Made by a program: the position numbers and the translations under genes
Notes under the pieces: generated by a model
Told to the model about the DNA's origin: nothing
The model's database searches: none
The model's input: the letters and a program-made list of their open reading frames with translations, nothing else
Source of the DNA: Platerodrilus igneus
Lineage: Eukaryota; Arthropoda; Insecta; Coleoptera; Lycidae
Assembly (NCBI GenBank): GCA_036346225.1
Contig: JARFIW010000900.1
Location: forward strand, 3,121,001-3,185,000
Length of the DNA stretch: 64,000 nt
Direction: 5' to 3'
Part shown: piece by piece, positions 11,394 to 22,169 of the stretch
Position numbering within the stretch: the stretch's first letter is position 1
Layout: each line of letters begins with the position of its first letter

Positions 11394-13021
11394 GATCGAT
11401 TAAATATGGGTGTTGATAATGTACCAACATCAAATAGAATTTTGAACCATTTTAAACACGTTTTAGTGTGTCAAGACTTTACATATTGTACACAAAAACC
11501 TAACTAAATATATTTTTACGTTTGTTGAGTATTAATTATTTATTTTGAAATATTGTAGTGTATGGATGCACACATTATATATCTTTGTGATGTTGTAATA
11601 AACTATTAGCACTGCATGTATATTTGATAAAAAGTGTTGACAGTATTGCTGTTGATTTACAAAAGTTGTCATTAATTTGTTTTGTGTATTCTTGTTAAAA
11701 AAAAGCAATTTTATTGATTTCTTCACACATCAGTTTGATAATGAAACTGCATTCCTTTATTGTGACCTTCAGGAGGAGATTTACGTGAAACTACTTGATG
11801 GCCATAGTGATGTGCCTGGTTGTTTATGTCTACTTCAAAAAAGGTTGTATGGTTAACCTCCTCATTGCAGGAATTCCAAATTCACTTCAGTCCTATTAAA
11901 TTATGAACTTATACAAAGTAAGTCTGACCCCGACTAGTTTACTGTAATTGCAATAGTCAAAGACTTATGATAGCTATTTCTGTGTTGATGGTTTGGTCTT
12001 ATCCTTAAACAAAGAGCAAAGAAATTTCTTGAAGAGCTAAAATAAGAATTTAAAGTTACATTGAGTGGTGATATAAAGTATTTTTGACTGCGTATTCATA
12101 TAGTCTGTAACTGACAATTGTAAATCAACTATATGTCTTCATTTAGCCAATCTGCTCTGCGACTGTTCAAACTACACTCTCATAGATGTTACTTATCGAC
12201 AAATTATAAGTCGATTGATGTACTAACAAACTGCTTTACTGAAGGTCGATATGACGCAGCTCTAAGTTCTTTTCTGTTCTGTGCTCATCTAAAAGGTTCT
12301 ACCTACCCTTCACAACCTAAATTTTTAATAATTTGACTAATATAGCTTGGTCTAGGTCTTCTATACTCTTTTTCTTATCTACCTAGATCTACATAGATAT
12401 TAGCAATCTAACGGTTGTTAAATAACTTTAACATGTCTACATGATTTCTATTTATAAGGAAATGAAATATTACTTGATTATCACAAACAAGTCCTATGTC
12501 CTGAACCGCACCAGTGGTGCTTATAGAATATCTAGTGCCACAGCCAACGTGTTAAACTGTGTGTATTTGTTATTATTATTAAAAAGGAAAAGTGTTAAAT
12601 TATATATTGTGGTAAGGTTTAAGCAGCGAATCGCTACCAACATACCAGACCGCTAACTAATTGTGAGTTTTCTTATGGAGACGTTTATTAAGTTATATGT
12701 TATGGTAAGGCTTAAGCAACGAATGGCTGCCAACATGCCAGAACACTAACTAATTATGAATTATATCTTTTTTGTCATATATTGCCATATTGTCTTATGT
12801 TAAACAATTTGGTATGTTTTAATCTTTGAAGTTGTATTTAAATTATAGGAACAGGAGGGAAATCCCATGCATTACAACAAATATCTTTCTCGTGTAAATA
12901 TGCGTAACAAATTCTAACCAATATCTATAGTTTCAAATTTCCCACATTTTAAAATAATTTACACTGCCTAAATCCAACTTGCGTACAAGGTCATCAACTT
13001 TATTCTTATTTAGAATAGACT
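11394..13021. other. No gene; one 93-bp tandem duplication
   Basis: AT-rich sequence with no recognisable coding. A block of about 70 bases (TATTGTGGTAAGG..AAGCAGCGAATCGCTACC) at 12596-12665 recurs at 12689-12760, a diverged direct repeat with a period of 93 bases. Confidence 0.5.
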
Positions 13022-13719
13022 ACATACTCGAAATAATTATTGTTGCATGACATTTAAGTATAATCTAAAGTTATTTCACATTACTTATTGCGCAAATCAG
13101 GTGAGGAGTTGTAACCTTCCAAAATGTTACAAATAGACTATTTCACAAATTAATAAGCTTTATTCAGATCAACCGGAATTATCATTATTTTACTTATTTA
13201 CACGCTTTATGAATTCACATAAGTAAGTCGCTATTAGAATGCCATCTAGGAATGTAGTTAACTTGTAATTTAGAAAACAATTTCGAAACTATTTTTGAAT
13301 ACACGCATTAATGTAACACCATTTTAATGTAATTTATGTGGTTGTGCACATCACAATACATTAGTGTATATAGGACTCTAAATATTCCGATCTCAACGAA
13401 AAACTATTCACAAAAATTGAGTTAACCATCATATGCGGGTTACACCACAAGAAGGATGATGCAAATGTAATTTATGGAAATATTTTACTGCTTAAATAGT
13501 GAAATACGATTTGTGTTTTCAGTACCACCAATAAAAAAGTATTATTGGCTTTAACTGTACTAAGATCACATATTGAAAGAATATTAAACACTATTTCTGC
13601 GTCTTCTTTAGAAGTATCAGTACAGTTTCAAAGACGCATGAATTTGCAAACCCATATGTAATCATTGAAACATAATTTGCGATTGTTCAGCTTCACGAAG
13701 AAATAATTAACGCATTATT

Positions 13720-14715
13720 ATGCAGTCACATACTAACAAGCATATAAGAATACATACTAACGAACGACCATATCCTTGTAACTTATGTAATTATTCTGCA
13801 GCACAGAAAAGATATCTACGTGATCATGTAAGAATACATACTAATGAGCGACCATTTTTGTGTAATATATGTAATTATGGCGCGTCTCATAAAAATAATT
13901 TAATCAAGCATATAAGAACACATACTAATGAACGACCATATGCTTGTAACTTATGTAATTATTCTGCATCTCAGAAAAGTAGTTTACATAGCCACATTAG
14001 AACACACACTAACGAACGGCCATATGCGTGTAACTTCTGTAATTATTTTGCAGCAACCAAAAGTAGTTTATATAGCCATATAAGAACACACACTAGCGAA
14101 CGACCGTATGCATGTACATTATGTAAGTATACTGCAAGACACACAAGTAGTTTAAAGAAGCATATAAGAACTCATAACGAACGACCATATATATGCAACT
14201 TATGTAATTATTCTGCATCACAGAAAAATTATTTACGCGAGCATATAACAATTCATACTAACGAACGACGCTTTGTCTGTAAATTATGTAATTATGCTAC
14301 ATCAAACAAAAGTAGTTTCGACAGGCATATAAGAACACATACTAACGAACGATCATTCTCATGTAATTTATGTGTTTTTTTTGCATCACGCGAAAGCACT
14401 TTACATAACCATATGAGAACACATACTAACGAACGATTATATGCATGTAACTTGTGTAATTATGCTGCATCAGATAAAGGTCATTTACGTGAGCATGTAA
14501 CAATACATTCACACGAACGTCCGTTTGCATGTAACATATGTAATTATGCTGCATCACGAAAAAGTAGTTTACACAGGCATATAAGAACACATACTAACGA
14601 ACGGCCATTTGCATGTAACTTATGTAATTATTCTGCATCACAGAAAAGTTATTTAAATGAACATATAAGGATACATATTAGCAAACGAGCATTTTCTTGT
14701 AAATCATGTAATTAA
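13720..14715 (+). CDS. C2H2 zinc-finger array protein, 11 fingers
   Basis: A 331-residue single-exon paralogue of the array at 5550-6866. After MQSHTNKHIRIHTNERP, 11 complete fingers follow in the same order as unit A fingers 4-15. Fingers 1-3 of unit A are missing between the start and the first finger, and one finger here (YACNLCNYAASDKGHL) joins the beginning of A finger 12 to the end of A finger 13. Both changes are whole-finger deletions in frame, as expected from recombination between repeats. The linker after finger 5 is one residue short (THNERP). The frame is otherwise fully open and ends in the same broken 16th finger (CKSCN) and TAA, again followed in frame by capsid-like sequence (KIDGASL..FVNTD). 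Likely a nuclear DNA-binding protein if expressed. Confidence 0.8.
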   Translation: MQSHTNKHIRIHTNERPYPCNLCNYSAAQKRYLRDHVRIHTNERPFLCNICNYGASHKNNLIKHIRTHTNERPYACNLCNYSASQKSSLHSHIRTHTNERPYACNFCNYFAATKSSLYSHIRTHTSERPYACTLCKYTARHTSSLKKHIRTHNERPYICNLCNYSASQKNYLREHITIHTNERRFVCKLCNYATSNKSSFDRHIRTHTNERSFSCNLCVFFASRESTLHNHMRTHTNERLYACNLCNYAASDKGHLREHVTIHSHERPFACNICNYAASRKSSLHRHIRTHTNERPFACNLCNYSASQKSYLNEHIRIHISKRAFSCKSCN

Positions 14716-15008
14716 AAAAAAATTGACGGAGCATCTCTAACAGCAAAATTTGTAAACACTGATGTTACTACTTTTTCTTGACATCTGTTATGGAAAAGCC
14801 GGTTGTTTTCCACTAGTCAGTTGTGGCGTAGTTGACGCTAATGGAAATTTTAATGTTGCTATAAACTTGTCTATGATTTTGTGATTATGCGATAATTCCA
14901 AAAAGTTTGTATTAAAATTGTTGCAAGAACTAGTTTTTGTTCGATCTCGTTTTGACACAAATGCAATAATTAATAATAAAGCCTATGAACAGTAAATATT
15001 TTTAAACA

Positions 15009-15506
15009 GATATTTATGGTTCCGGGTTGGGACCGTGTCAATTTATAACCTAAGGTCGACGTTTCGCCCACTTTAGTAAGTGGCTTCATCAGGACAAGAA
15101 GAGAAATAAGTAATAAAATAAAAATAATAATAAATATATGAATGAAAATATTAATTAATAAATAAAATAACTGCAATTCAATTATGTGTGATCACGAATA
15201 GAGAGGAGTGTCGAATTGCTCTCGTGCAAGGCACTGTTTTTAACTAGAGCTTAAAATATTAAGGGTGGCTTAGTTAAACTATCTTAAACAGCTCGTCGGT
15301 GCAAACGGCGGTTAATATTATCATTCTTATATTTATTATTATTTTTATTTTATTACTTATTTTCTTTTCTTGTCCTGATGAAGCATCTTACAAAAGTGGG
15401 CTAATCGTGGACCTTAATTTATAAAATGAGACGGTCCCAACCCGGAACCATAAATATTTATAATGACTCCGGCCGTGAAAGCCTCCGACAATATCATTTT
15501 TAAACA
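15009..15506. mobile_element. Fold-back Penelope-type LTR insertion with hammerhead-like motif
   Basis: A 498-bp insertion flanked by the 11-bp direct repeat ATTTTTAAACA (14998-15008 and 15496-15506); the uninterrupted site is seen in unit A at about 7210-7220. Its ends are inverted copies of one sequence: ATTTATGGTTCCGGGTTGGG at the left and the complement at the right (to about 15460). Read from each arm towards the centre's far side, both carry CTGATGAAG, a short stem and, on the left arm, GAAACGTC. CUGAUGA, stem, GAAA is the hammerhead ribozyme core known from Penelope-like element LTRs. In the right arm the GAAAC is replaced (CTAATC), so only the left, minus-strand copy keeps the core. 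Confidence 0.7.
15055..15093 (-). ncRNA. Hammerhead-ribozyme-like motif
   Basis: On the minus strand: CCTGATGAAG, then CCACTT-ACTA-AAGTGG able to pair as stem II with a bulged G, then GCGAAACGTCGAC. This matches the conserved core and the GUC cleavage-site context of type I hammerheads in Penelope-like retroelements. Stem III would be very short, as in other members. Activity is not shown. Confidence 0.5.
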
Positions 15507-16339
15507 AAGTTTATTGGAAATTTTCAGAGGTTAGAGGTTTGGAGTTGCCTAAGAATCAGCTTTCGCAACAAACACAAAGTCATACATGGAGTATAAAAAC
15601 AGTCGCGCAGTTAGAAAAGCTGCTCCTTGTAAAAAATAATAATAAAAGTATTTATAGTCGATTTGATTAATGCAATCTAACAAACATAAACTATATATAG
15701 GCGACATCTTTATATGAAATGCATGCACAGTTTTAGCAATCGTATTACGACAAGGAAAATGCACCGTTGTTTAACCCCGAAGAGGTTCGAAATGTAGCGG
15801 TACATGCTATGATAGATTGTTCTAGACAAAACGAAGCATTCCAATCTGGTACAGTTGATATTAGATTGGAATTTGAAAAAAATATAAATGTTCCTGCAAA
15901 GATATCTTGTTACTCTCTCAATGTTACATGATAGAGTAGTAAAGTAAAATCCACTTTATAATGCTATACGAATTTTTTAAATCTAACCTGTATTTATTTA
16001 TTTATTTGTACAATATGTAACAAATTGTAGATTTAGATTCAAGCAATGGTAGAAAGTTTATAATCTTATATTTAAAAATATTTCATTGTATACTTTATAT
16101 TTTTTATGTAACTAATGCAGCATACTTAAAACTTTTAGCGTTTAGGAAAATTCGTCTTGTATGATTAGTAATTTACAAATAAGCTTTATAATGTCATGTA
16201 CATAATATTAATTACATTGAATAAACATGCAAGCTAGCTTTTTAGTACCTTTACCATTCTCAGCATTAGGTAACTCTTCTAAAACAAAGTAAACTAGTAT
16301 AATAATAAAAAAAAATTTTTGGGCTTAGTTTAAGCATTC

Positions 16340-16860
16340 TATATATTACTGCTAAAATAATATCCCCATGGTTTAGTATGAGTTGTTTCTGAACTCAATA
16401 TTCGCTTATCATCATACGTACCAAAACTACCCTATTTTGGATTATTGTAAACTTCTTGTTTATGTAATCTAATGAGATGTTGAGCTTTCCTTAAAATTTC
16501 CTTTGAAAAAGACAGTTTTTGTGATCGTCAAACGAGATTGTTTTTATGATCGTGCAAGTGTTTTAGATTTTTTACAATCTTTTTGTCTACCGTATAAGCG
16601 TACATTTTAGATCTTAATACAACAAACTCTAACATAACATTACTATTATTTTCATCCTATATACGACCAGACATTTGTATTTACTAGGTCTGTAATATGA
16701 ACATTGTTTTGTTGAAAATCTCGTAGATCAAGCTATCAGTGTCGGTGTATAAAACTTTGGCTTTGTTGCCAAATTTCTCTTGTATATAATTGTAATGAAA
16801 CTCATAGAAAATCGCTTTGGATGTATCTTGTTTGGAGAGCTGTGGTTTGATTCCTAAAAA
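16340..16860 (-). pseudogene. Family B DNA polymerase relict (Polinton/adintovirus type)
   Basis: Read on the minus strand, 16860-16680 gives [13 protein letters not shown] and then [11 protein letters not shown]. The Y-x-D-T-D-S motif is the catalytic motif C of family B DNA polymerases, and the preceding F-H-Y-N-Y-I is typical of the protein-primed polymerases of Polintons and related virus-like elements. A second piece at about 16640-16340 in another frame gives KMYAYTVDKKIVK and later YDDKR with PWGY, matching the C-terminal end of the same proteins. The two catalytic aspartates of motif C are kept, but the exonuclease domain, motif A and the N-terminus are absent and the frame is broken, so this is not a working polymerase. 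Orientation is opposite to the capsid-like relicts. Named from motif memory. Confidence 0.65.
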
Positions 16861-17584
16861 AAATTATTAGTAAAGTGATAAAGTCCAAGTTAATAAACAT
16901 AAAGTACAACAATATTGCAAAGAAAATAAAAAGTTGTACAAACCACATTTGTAGACACTAGGGGCAAGCCGTTTTAGGTGCAAGAAGTAATTGGTCTTGA
17001 AACTCAGAATCCTGACAACATCCTGCAGAATATTGCAAAGCCCACGAGGCATAAATTGGAGACACCTAAAGCCAAGAAGAGAAACACTGCTGGTAACATT
17101 TGTATCGGTCCAAAATCATGAAGGTGATGCAGCATACCGTACAAGTATTTTTTTAGTACTAATTTAAATAATTAATTCATTCTTAAAACCATCTAAAATT
17201 TGCCAAATATTAAAACAAACAATATTGCTATTAGGTAACTGCCCTGAGGTCCTGTAGGTGCAATGCAGATATTGTAAAGAAGCACAAACACACAGATCCG
17301 GATATTAAGGTATTGTTTCCAGTTTACTAATACAATATTAACTCCTAAAATTAAGATAAAGCCTTTTAATTCAATGAGCATTGTTTTTACTAAAATTATT
17401 TGACAGTTAGTAGCAAAGCTTAGTGCTATCTACATTAGCATCTACAGTTTCCTTACATTTGCTAGTGTATTAGATTGGGCCTACAGAGAAAGAGAGAGAG
17501 AGAGTGAGAGAGAGAGGGCGCCGAGTGTTAGTTTCCTATACATGGATGGGTACTTATGTAAATTTAGAACCCAGTATAAATAAG
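16861..17584. other. No gene; (GA)n tract
   Basis: No recognisable coding. A purine tract of GAGA repeats lies at about 17487-17518. The polymerase relict does not continue into this stretch as far as I can read. Confidence 0.4.
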
Positions 17585-17760
17585 TTCTCATCATCATCAT
17601 CATCATTAAGTCTTCAGTCCTGGAACTAGTTAGACCTATTCATACCGTATCTCTCTGTTAGAACCGTTTCCATTTCATTAAGAGTAGCTTCTAACTCTTC
17701 CTTGCTAGATGCTAATACCGCTATATTACCTGCAAATCTAAGCATATCAAAATTTCAAAA
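17585..17760 (-). mobile_element. LINE 3' fragment with (CAT)n tail
   Basis: CATCATCATCATCATCATTAAGTC followed by blocks shared with the LINE copies at 55060 and 56740-58130 (CAGTCCTGGAACTAGTTAGAC; CTCTCTGTTAGAACCG; GATGCTAATACCGC). The blocks are contiguous here but far apart in the longer copy, so this is a minus-strand copy with an internal deletion. The triplet run is the element's 3' tail. Confidence 0.6.
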
Positions 17761-19184
17761 ATAAATAATTAAACACAAAAATTTTATAATAAAAAATCAA
17801 AAATATCGAAGTACGAAAACACAAACTGTTTAAGTGGATGTTTACAACTGTGATTATATTTTTTTGCTTATCTTTCATTCAGTTAAAATGTGCTTACAAA
17901 TATTTTTTACTGCTTATTATTTAACTCTGTGAACATATAAGATTGCATACAATTTTCTATGGTTAAAAGGTTTTCAAGCAAATAGCTTAAATTTAAATAT
18001 AACTATTTTATTTGTCTTTACAAAAAGCTTTGTATAAATATTTATAAAAACATCATATTAGATTGTGATTTTCTGATTATTGATTGTTCACACTTTATAA
18101 AAATAATTGTTCATATGCTGATGACTGAACTTTCAATATACAGGTTTAGTACTTTTCTTGCCTTCACTTACGTTTAATTTCTCATTATCTTCTTTCTCCT
18201 CCTGAGATCAGTCTTTTGCAAACTAGGGAGCCCTTAAAGACCGATGCTAGCTCCGCCAAAGTATATTTACTTTATACTTTGTAGTACACCTAACCTCTAT
18301 ATCTCATCAGAAAGGGGAACATTTTATTATGCTAGAATTAAAAACAATATTCTATTTAACTTGCTCACAAATTATAATACCAACGCTTCAAATTCTCTTC
18401 ACTTTAATTTGACGTCCATGCTAAGTAACAAAAAGTTTCTACTCAGCCTCTAGCGAGCATAATTGAGATTTTAAAATGAATTTACTTATCACTTCTGCAC
18501 CATAAGCTCTTATTTCTCATCAACAACAAAATGTCGTCTTGGACAACTGCAAAACAGATGTCATCAACTACAGCATGAAATTCTTGGAAACCTGTTCAAA
18601 ATTCGCCCAAAAATCAACTTCTCGACGCTTCATAATACTATTTCATATAGAACCCAGAAATAAAGCTACTAACTACAAATATTAATTTATTTGCATACAT
18701 ATTCATCAAACGTTATATATCCAACCTGCACTATAATAACTGGAGTGACTTGCTAAATACAGAAACTCTCACTATTACTAAACAAGTAAATTGAATATTA
18801 ACCGTTTTATTCCATTTTCAAAGTCGTTATCAAACAAGAGAAATAGGTGCATGCATAATAACTTAATCAAAGCAATTCTCAATTCCCACGACAAAAATAA
18901 AAACAAAAACCTTCCTTTAAATATACCTGTTTCACGACGCTGCTACATCTTGTCTGATTTCTAAATACGATGCTCATGGGTAAAACGCAATCTCCATGCT
19001 CAAGCAAAATAAATGCATAACGACAGTAAAATCACGCCTGTGAAATATGCAACTAAATTACCAAGAATGTGTAATGCGGGGTCACACATAAAGAAATATT
19101 AACTTGAATATATTTGTATTAACAAACAAATCTACTAGAAGATGAAGTGTGCTGTGCCCGGATTTTGAACACAGTTCAGTTTAA
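17761..19184. other. No gene recognised
   Basis: Low-complexity AT-rich sequence, then short frames (18244-18453 and others) with no motif that I can name. It lies between the polymerase and ATPase relicts and could hold further unrecognisable remains of the same element. Confidence 0.4.
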
Positions 19185-19760
19185 TGATTGAATTCTTTAC
19201 TGTAGCGACTCTCGTTTATAGCATTTTCTATATCTATCACTAAGAATCCGTATCCGGTTTTATCGCTCCATCACCCCCTTTTTTGCACAATAAATGACAC
19301 ATCTTTTTGAAATCTTCGAAGTTCATGTCGGTATTAATATGCTCCGAATAGATATGTCTTAAGTTCATTTCGTCTTGCGAAAAACTATAATTAAATTTGT
19401 GTTATCACGAATAAGATGCTTCGGTGTTTTCGTATACGATTGGCTGTGATAAAACGCATCTATATTCTTATAACGGCTCATTGAAAAATATTGACGAATT
19501 GCGTTTGCACGTGACATTGAATGTCGTCAAAAATAAAAATGGAATTACTCTTAGCATCCAGCGATGCGATTGTTTCGGATTCTTCACTAAATTCGTAATA
19601 GTCTAGCCCTTGATCGGTTTTAAAACTCGATGCAAAAAATCGTATTTGGGTTGAAAGAGCGACTTGAAATCAAGGACACGCGAGTTATAGTTTCAAATGA
19701 AGAAGTTGTCTCATCTTGGATTTCAAGCACGTTTTTATTTGCATCATTGCTAGCCATATC
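19185..19760 (-). pseudogene. A32-like DNA-packaging ATPase relict
   Basis: On the minus strand: KSLFQPKYDFLHRVLKPIKG (about 19676-19608), then NSIFIFDDI with the Walker B pair DD (about 19540-19515), then a shifted frame with FSMSRYKNIDAFY, HLIRDNTN and HIYSEHINTDMNFEDFKKMC, and finally GFLVIDIENA with RYSKEFN (about 19190). These blocks in this order are the FtsK/HerA-type packaging ATPase of Polintons, adintoviruses and poxviruses (A32). A start-like Met lies at 19757, but the Walker A P-loop is missing between it and the first block, and there are at least three frame breaks, so the gene is dead. It is on the same strand as the polymerase relict 2.3 kb away. Confidence 0.75.
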
Positions 19761-19940
19761 TAAGTCACAAACGGGACAAAAACATTCAATAAGATATGGG
19801 CAATTTCAGATCTGTTAACTTTGAATTCTGCTTCAGAAATAAAATCAAGAGACAAAAGCCACTATTAACAATACTTCTACTTATAGCAAAGGTAACGGTA
19901 CGATCTGGTATTGTAGGGAAGCAGTTACTTTAAATATATA

Positions 19941-20190
19941 GTCCATTTGCTTTAACGATAGGATGACGTCACAACTGCAAAAATACAACATTACCAATGT
20001 TAGTTTACATTCTACTATATTTAATGAAATATATAGGAATATTCCCATTGGCAACACCGTACAGAACTGCCACCCTTTATTGTGTTAAGTAACAGTATCC
20101 ATCAAGAGCAATTCTAGGTATTCATTTGCATACAGTTGCCAACACTTCATAACTACATTTGACGTCATCCTAAAGTTAAAACAAATGGAT
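19941..20190. mobile_element. MITE copy 2 (TA target)
   Basis: A 250-bp copy of the element at 3035-3300, with TA on both sides. TIRs read GTCCATTTGC..GATGACGTCA and its complement, with one terminal change at the right end. Internal sequence (ATAGGAATATTCCCATTGGC) is shared. Confidence 0.85.
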
Positions 20191-20270
20191 TATCTCATTG
20201 ACATTCCCCTTTCTAATTTTCTATACAGAATTATAAAAGCCAATTTGTAAGTAGTGTATCGAAAACCATC

Positions 20271-21428
20271 TGTTACGTACATTGACGTAACCTATAAAAA
20301 AGCCAAAAAAAAGAAAGAAAAAAGTATGACCGGGCTCGATCGGCGAGTGGGCGGGGTTTTATACATACAACAAAAAAATTAAGAAAAACCTGAAATAAAG
20401 AAGGAAAAATTATATACACTCACACATTCACACTTATTCGCGCACAAAACAAAACATACCAAAAAAAACCTACACAAAATGTACACAGTATAGTGGTTCC
20501 AAAAAAAACAAACAACAAAAAAATTACTTCTTAAACACTAAACCTAGCAAGAAAATAAAAAAAACAAACATTTTTTTTAAATGGTGAGCTGCCGGTTTTA
20601 GGCTACTACCCTATCTTAACTTCCAACCAAAAAGAAAAAAATTACCCCCCTAAAACCAACAGCTCTAAATCCTCGTAAATATAAAACTTAACCTATACAT
20701 AAGAATGGTTACAACAATAAAATCCCCATCGATATGGTTGCAACGCGAGAGATGACGGAAAGCACTCACCCTCGAAGTTGCCGACGTCGAGGTTGAATCG
20801 GTGCCTGGTCCACATCAACTGATAGGGGGGGGGCTGCACCCATAAAGAATGCGTTGGGCCTCCTATTACTACAAGGGACGACCATTCATTGCAGCTTTAA
20901 GGCCGCCGGAAGAAAGCTAAAGCAATTACAAATAAAATTAATTCGTGGTAGTCGGAAGGTATAATTTTATAAAAACCCAAAATACGCACCACGCTATAAT
21001 GCGTGCTCGAAATTCGCATCAACCAAAACGGAAACTTACCAAACATTCTACACGTATTTACCTGTGCAGATTGCAAAGCAAAATGAATATTATTTTTGTT
21101 TAACTAAGAACCAAAGCTCAACGTAATCTTGTAATCAGGCTTAAAACGGGAAACACACAGTTTATAATGGAGCAATACGCAACTTTAATTATACTTGGAA
21201 CACGTTATTGACTATTTAGCGTAAACTTTATGTTGGGGAATTTTTAGAACTAGAATTTAGTATTAATTAGCGGAAGTAACAATCGAAATTGAATTTATGC
21301 AAACAGATAAATGAAGTAACACGTGAAAGGGTTATTTTAATTTACTGAATAAATTTTCGTTTTTGAAGTCAAGTGGGTTTTAAATTGAGAATTATGGTAA
21401 TTAATTTATGCGGAAAATAAACGTAACA
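20271..21428. mobile_element. Solo LTR, copy 2 (TGTTACGT..ACGTAACA)
   Basis: A 1158-bp LTR with perfect inverted ends TGTTACGT/ACGTAACA and the perfect 4-bp duplication CATC (20267-20270 and 21429-21432). It has no internal region and no coding. Same family as 9236-10622. Confidence 0.9.
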
Positions 21429-21432
21429 CATC

Positions 21433-22169
21433 TTTGGGAATTTTGTGAGAAAAAGACTATTTCAAATAGAATATTCAATGAGGATTTCATTTCAAATAGC
21501 AAATAGAAAATAGTTTAAGACAATTTTTAAATATAACATACAAAATAGTGCGTTCTAGTTCAAATAGGTATTTCAAATAGTCATTTCAAATAACTACCAT
21601 CCTCTGATTATAAAACACTTTCAGCGATTCACTGGTGTAATTATACTCCCTAATCTTCTGTTTACCCTAAAAACCATGCTATAATTAATAAACCATTCAA
21701 CTGTATGTAATACTGGGATATTTACTAAAATTGTTGCTATATTGATAATGGCTTAGAAATTAAAGTTTTAAGCACATGAAGAACATTTACTAAGATAAAT
21801 TAATACCCACATAAAGTATTTATAATTATCACAATTTAAATATTTGTACGATTAACTTTTTGTATACTTAGTTCTTTCAACAAGCTCATGTAAAGGACAC
21901 TATCGATAGCTAATTTTGGAGGGATTGTTCTGTAGAATCAGTTGTATTGTTAACAGAAGATTCGAGGTGTTTAAAGAAACCCATATGAACATTCAACAAA
22001 GCTAACTCAGAACTAAAACATTATTCGAATTGATATTAGTTTAAACAAGCAGTTTGTGTGGTTATTGTGTATCACGTACATGGCTTCATCCTCAAAGACT
22101 GTCCATTTGTGTAATTTTGTAAAAAAAAACAAATTTAGGAGTACATAACATGATCTCATAATAAAAAGC
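21433..22169. other. 5' flank of finger array 3
   Basis: No coding. The part around 21860-21960 (TAGTTCTTTCAACAAGCT..GTAGAATC) is also present before finger array 4 (37470-37560), so the flank was duplicated with the array. Confidence 0.55.

Larger units (their letters stand above)
14716..15945 (+). pseudogene. Double-jelly-roll capsid-like relict B
   Basis: The same capsid-like sequence as in unit A, more decayed, and interrupted by the fold-back insertion at 15009-15506. Recognisable blocks are the in-frame start after the finger stop (IDGASLTAKFVNTD), a block at about 14840-14995, the block after the insertion at 15507-15620, and the C-terminal block near 15840-15945 (SGTVDIRLEF, then NVPAKIS). 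Many frameshifts. It confirms that the finger array and the capsid-like sequence were already adjacent before the duplication. Confidence 0.6.
13022..16266 (+). repeat. Segmental duplication unit B
   Basis: Paralogue of 4890-8146 with the same order: conserved 5' flank, finger array, capsid-like relict, shared 3' tail. Compared with unit A it lacks four fingers' worth of sequence and carries the insertion at 15009-15506. Confidence 0.85.

Noticed and set aside
19424..19818. Plus-strand frames over the ATPase relict
   Set aside because: The minus strand has the conserved blocks; the plus frames have none.
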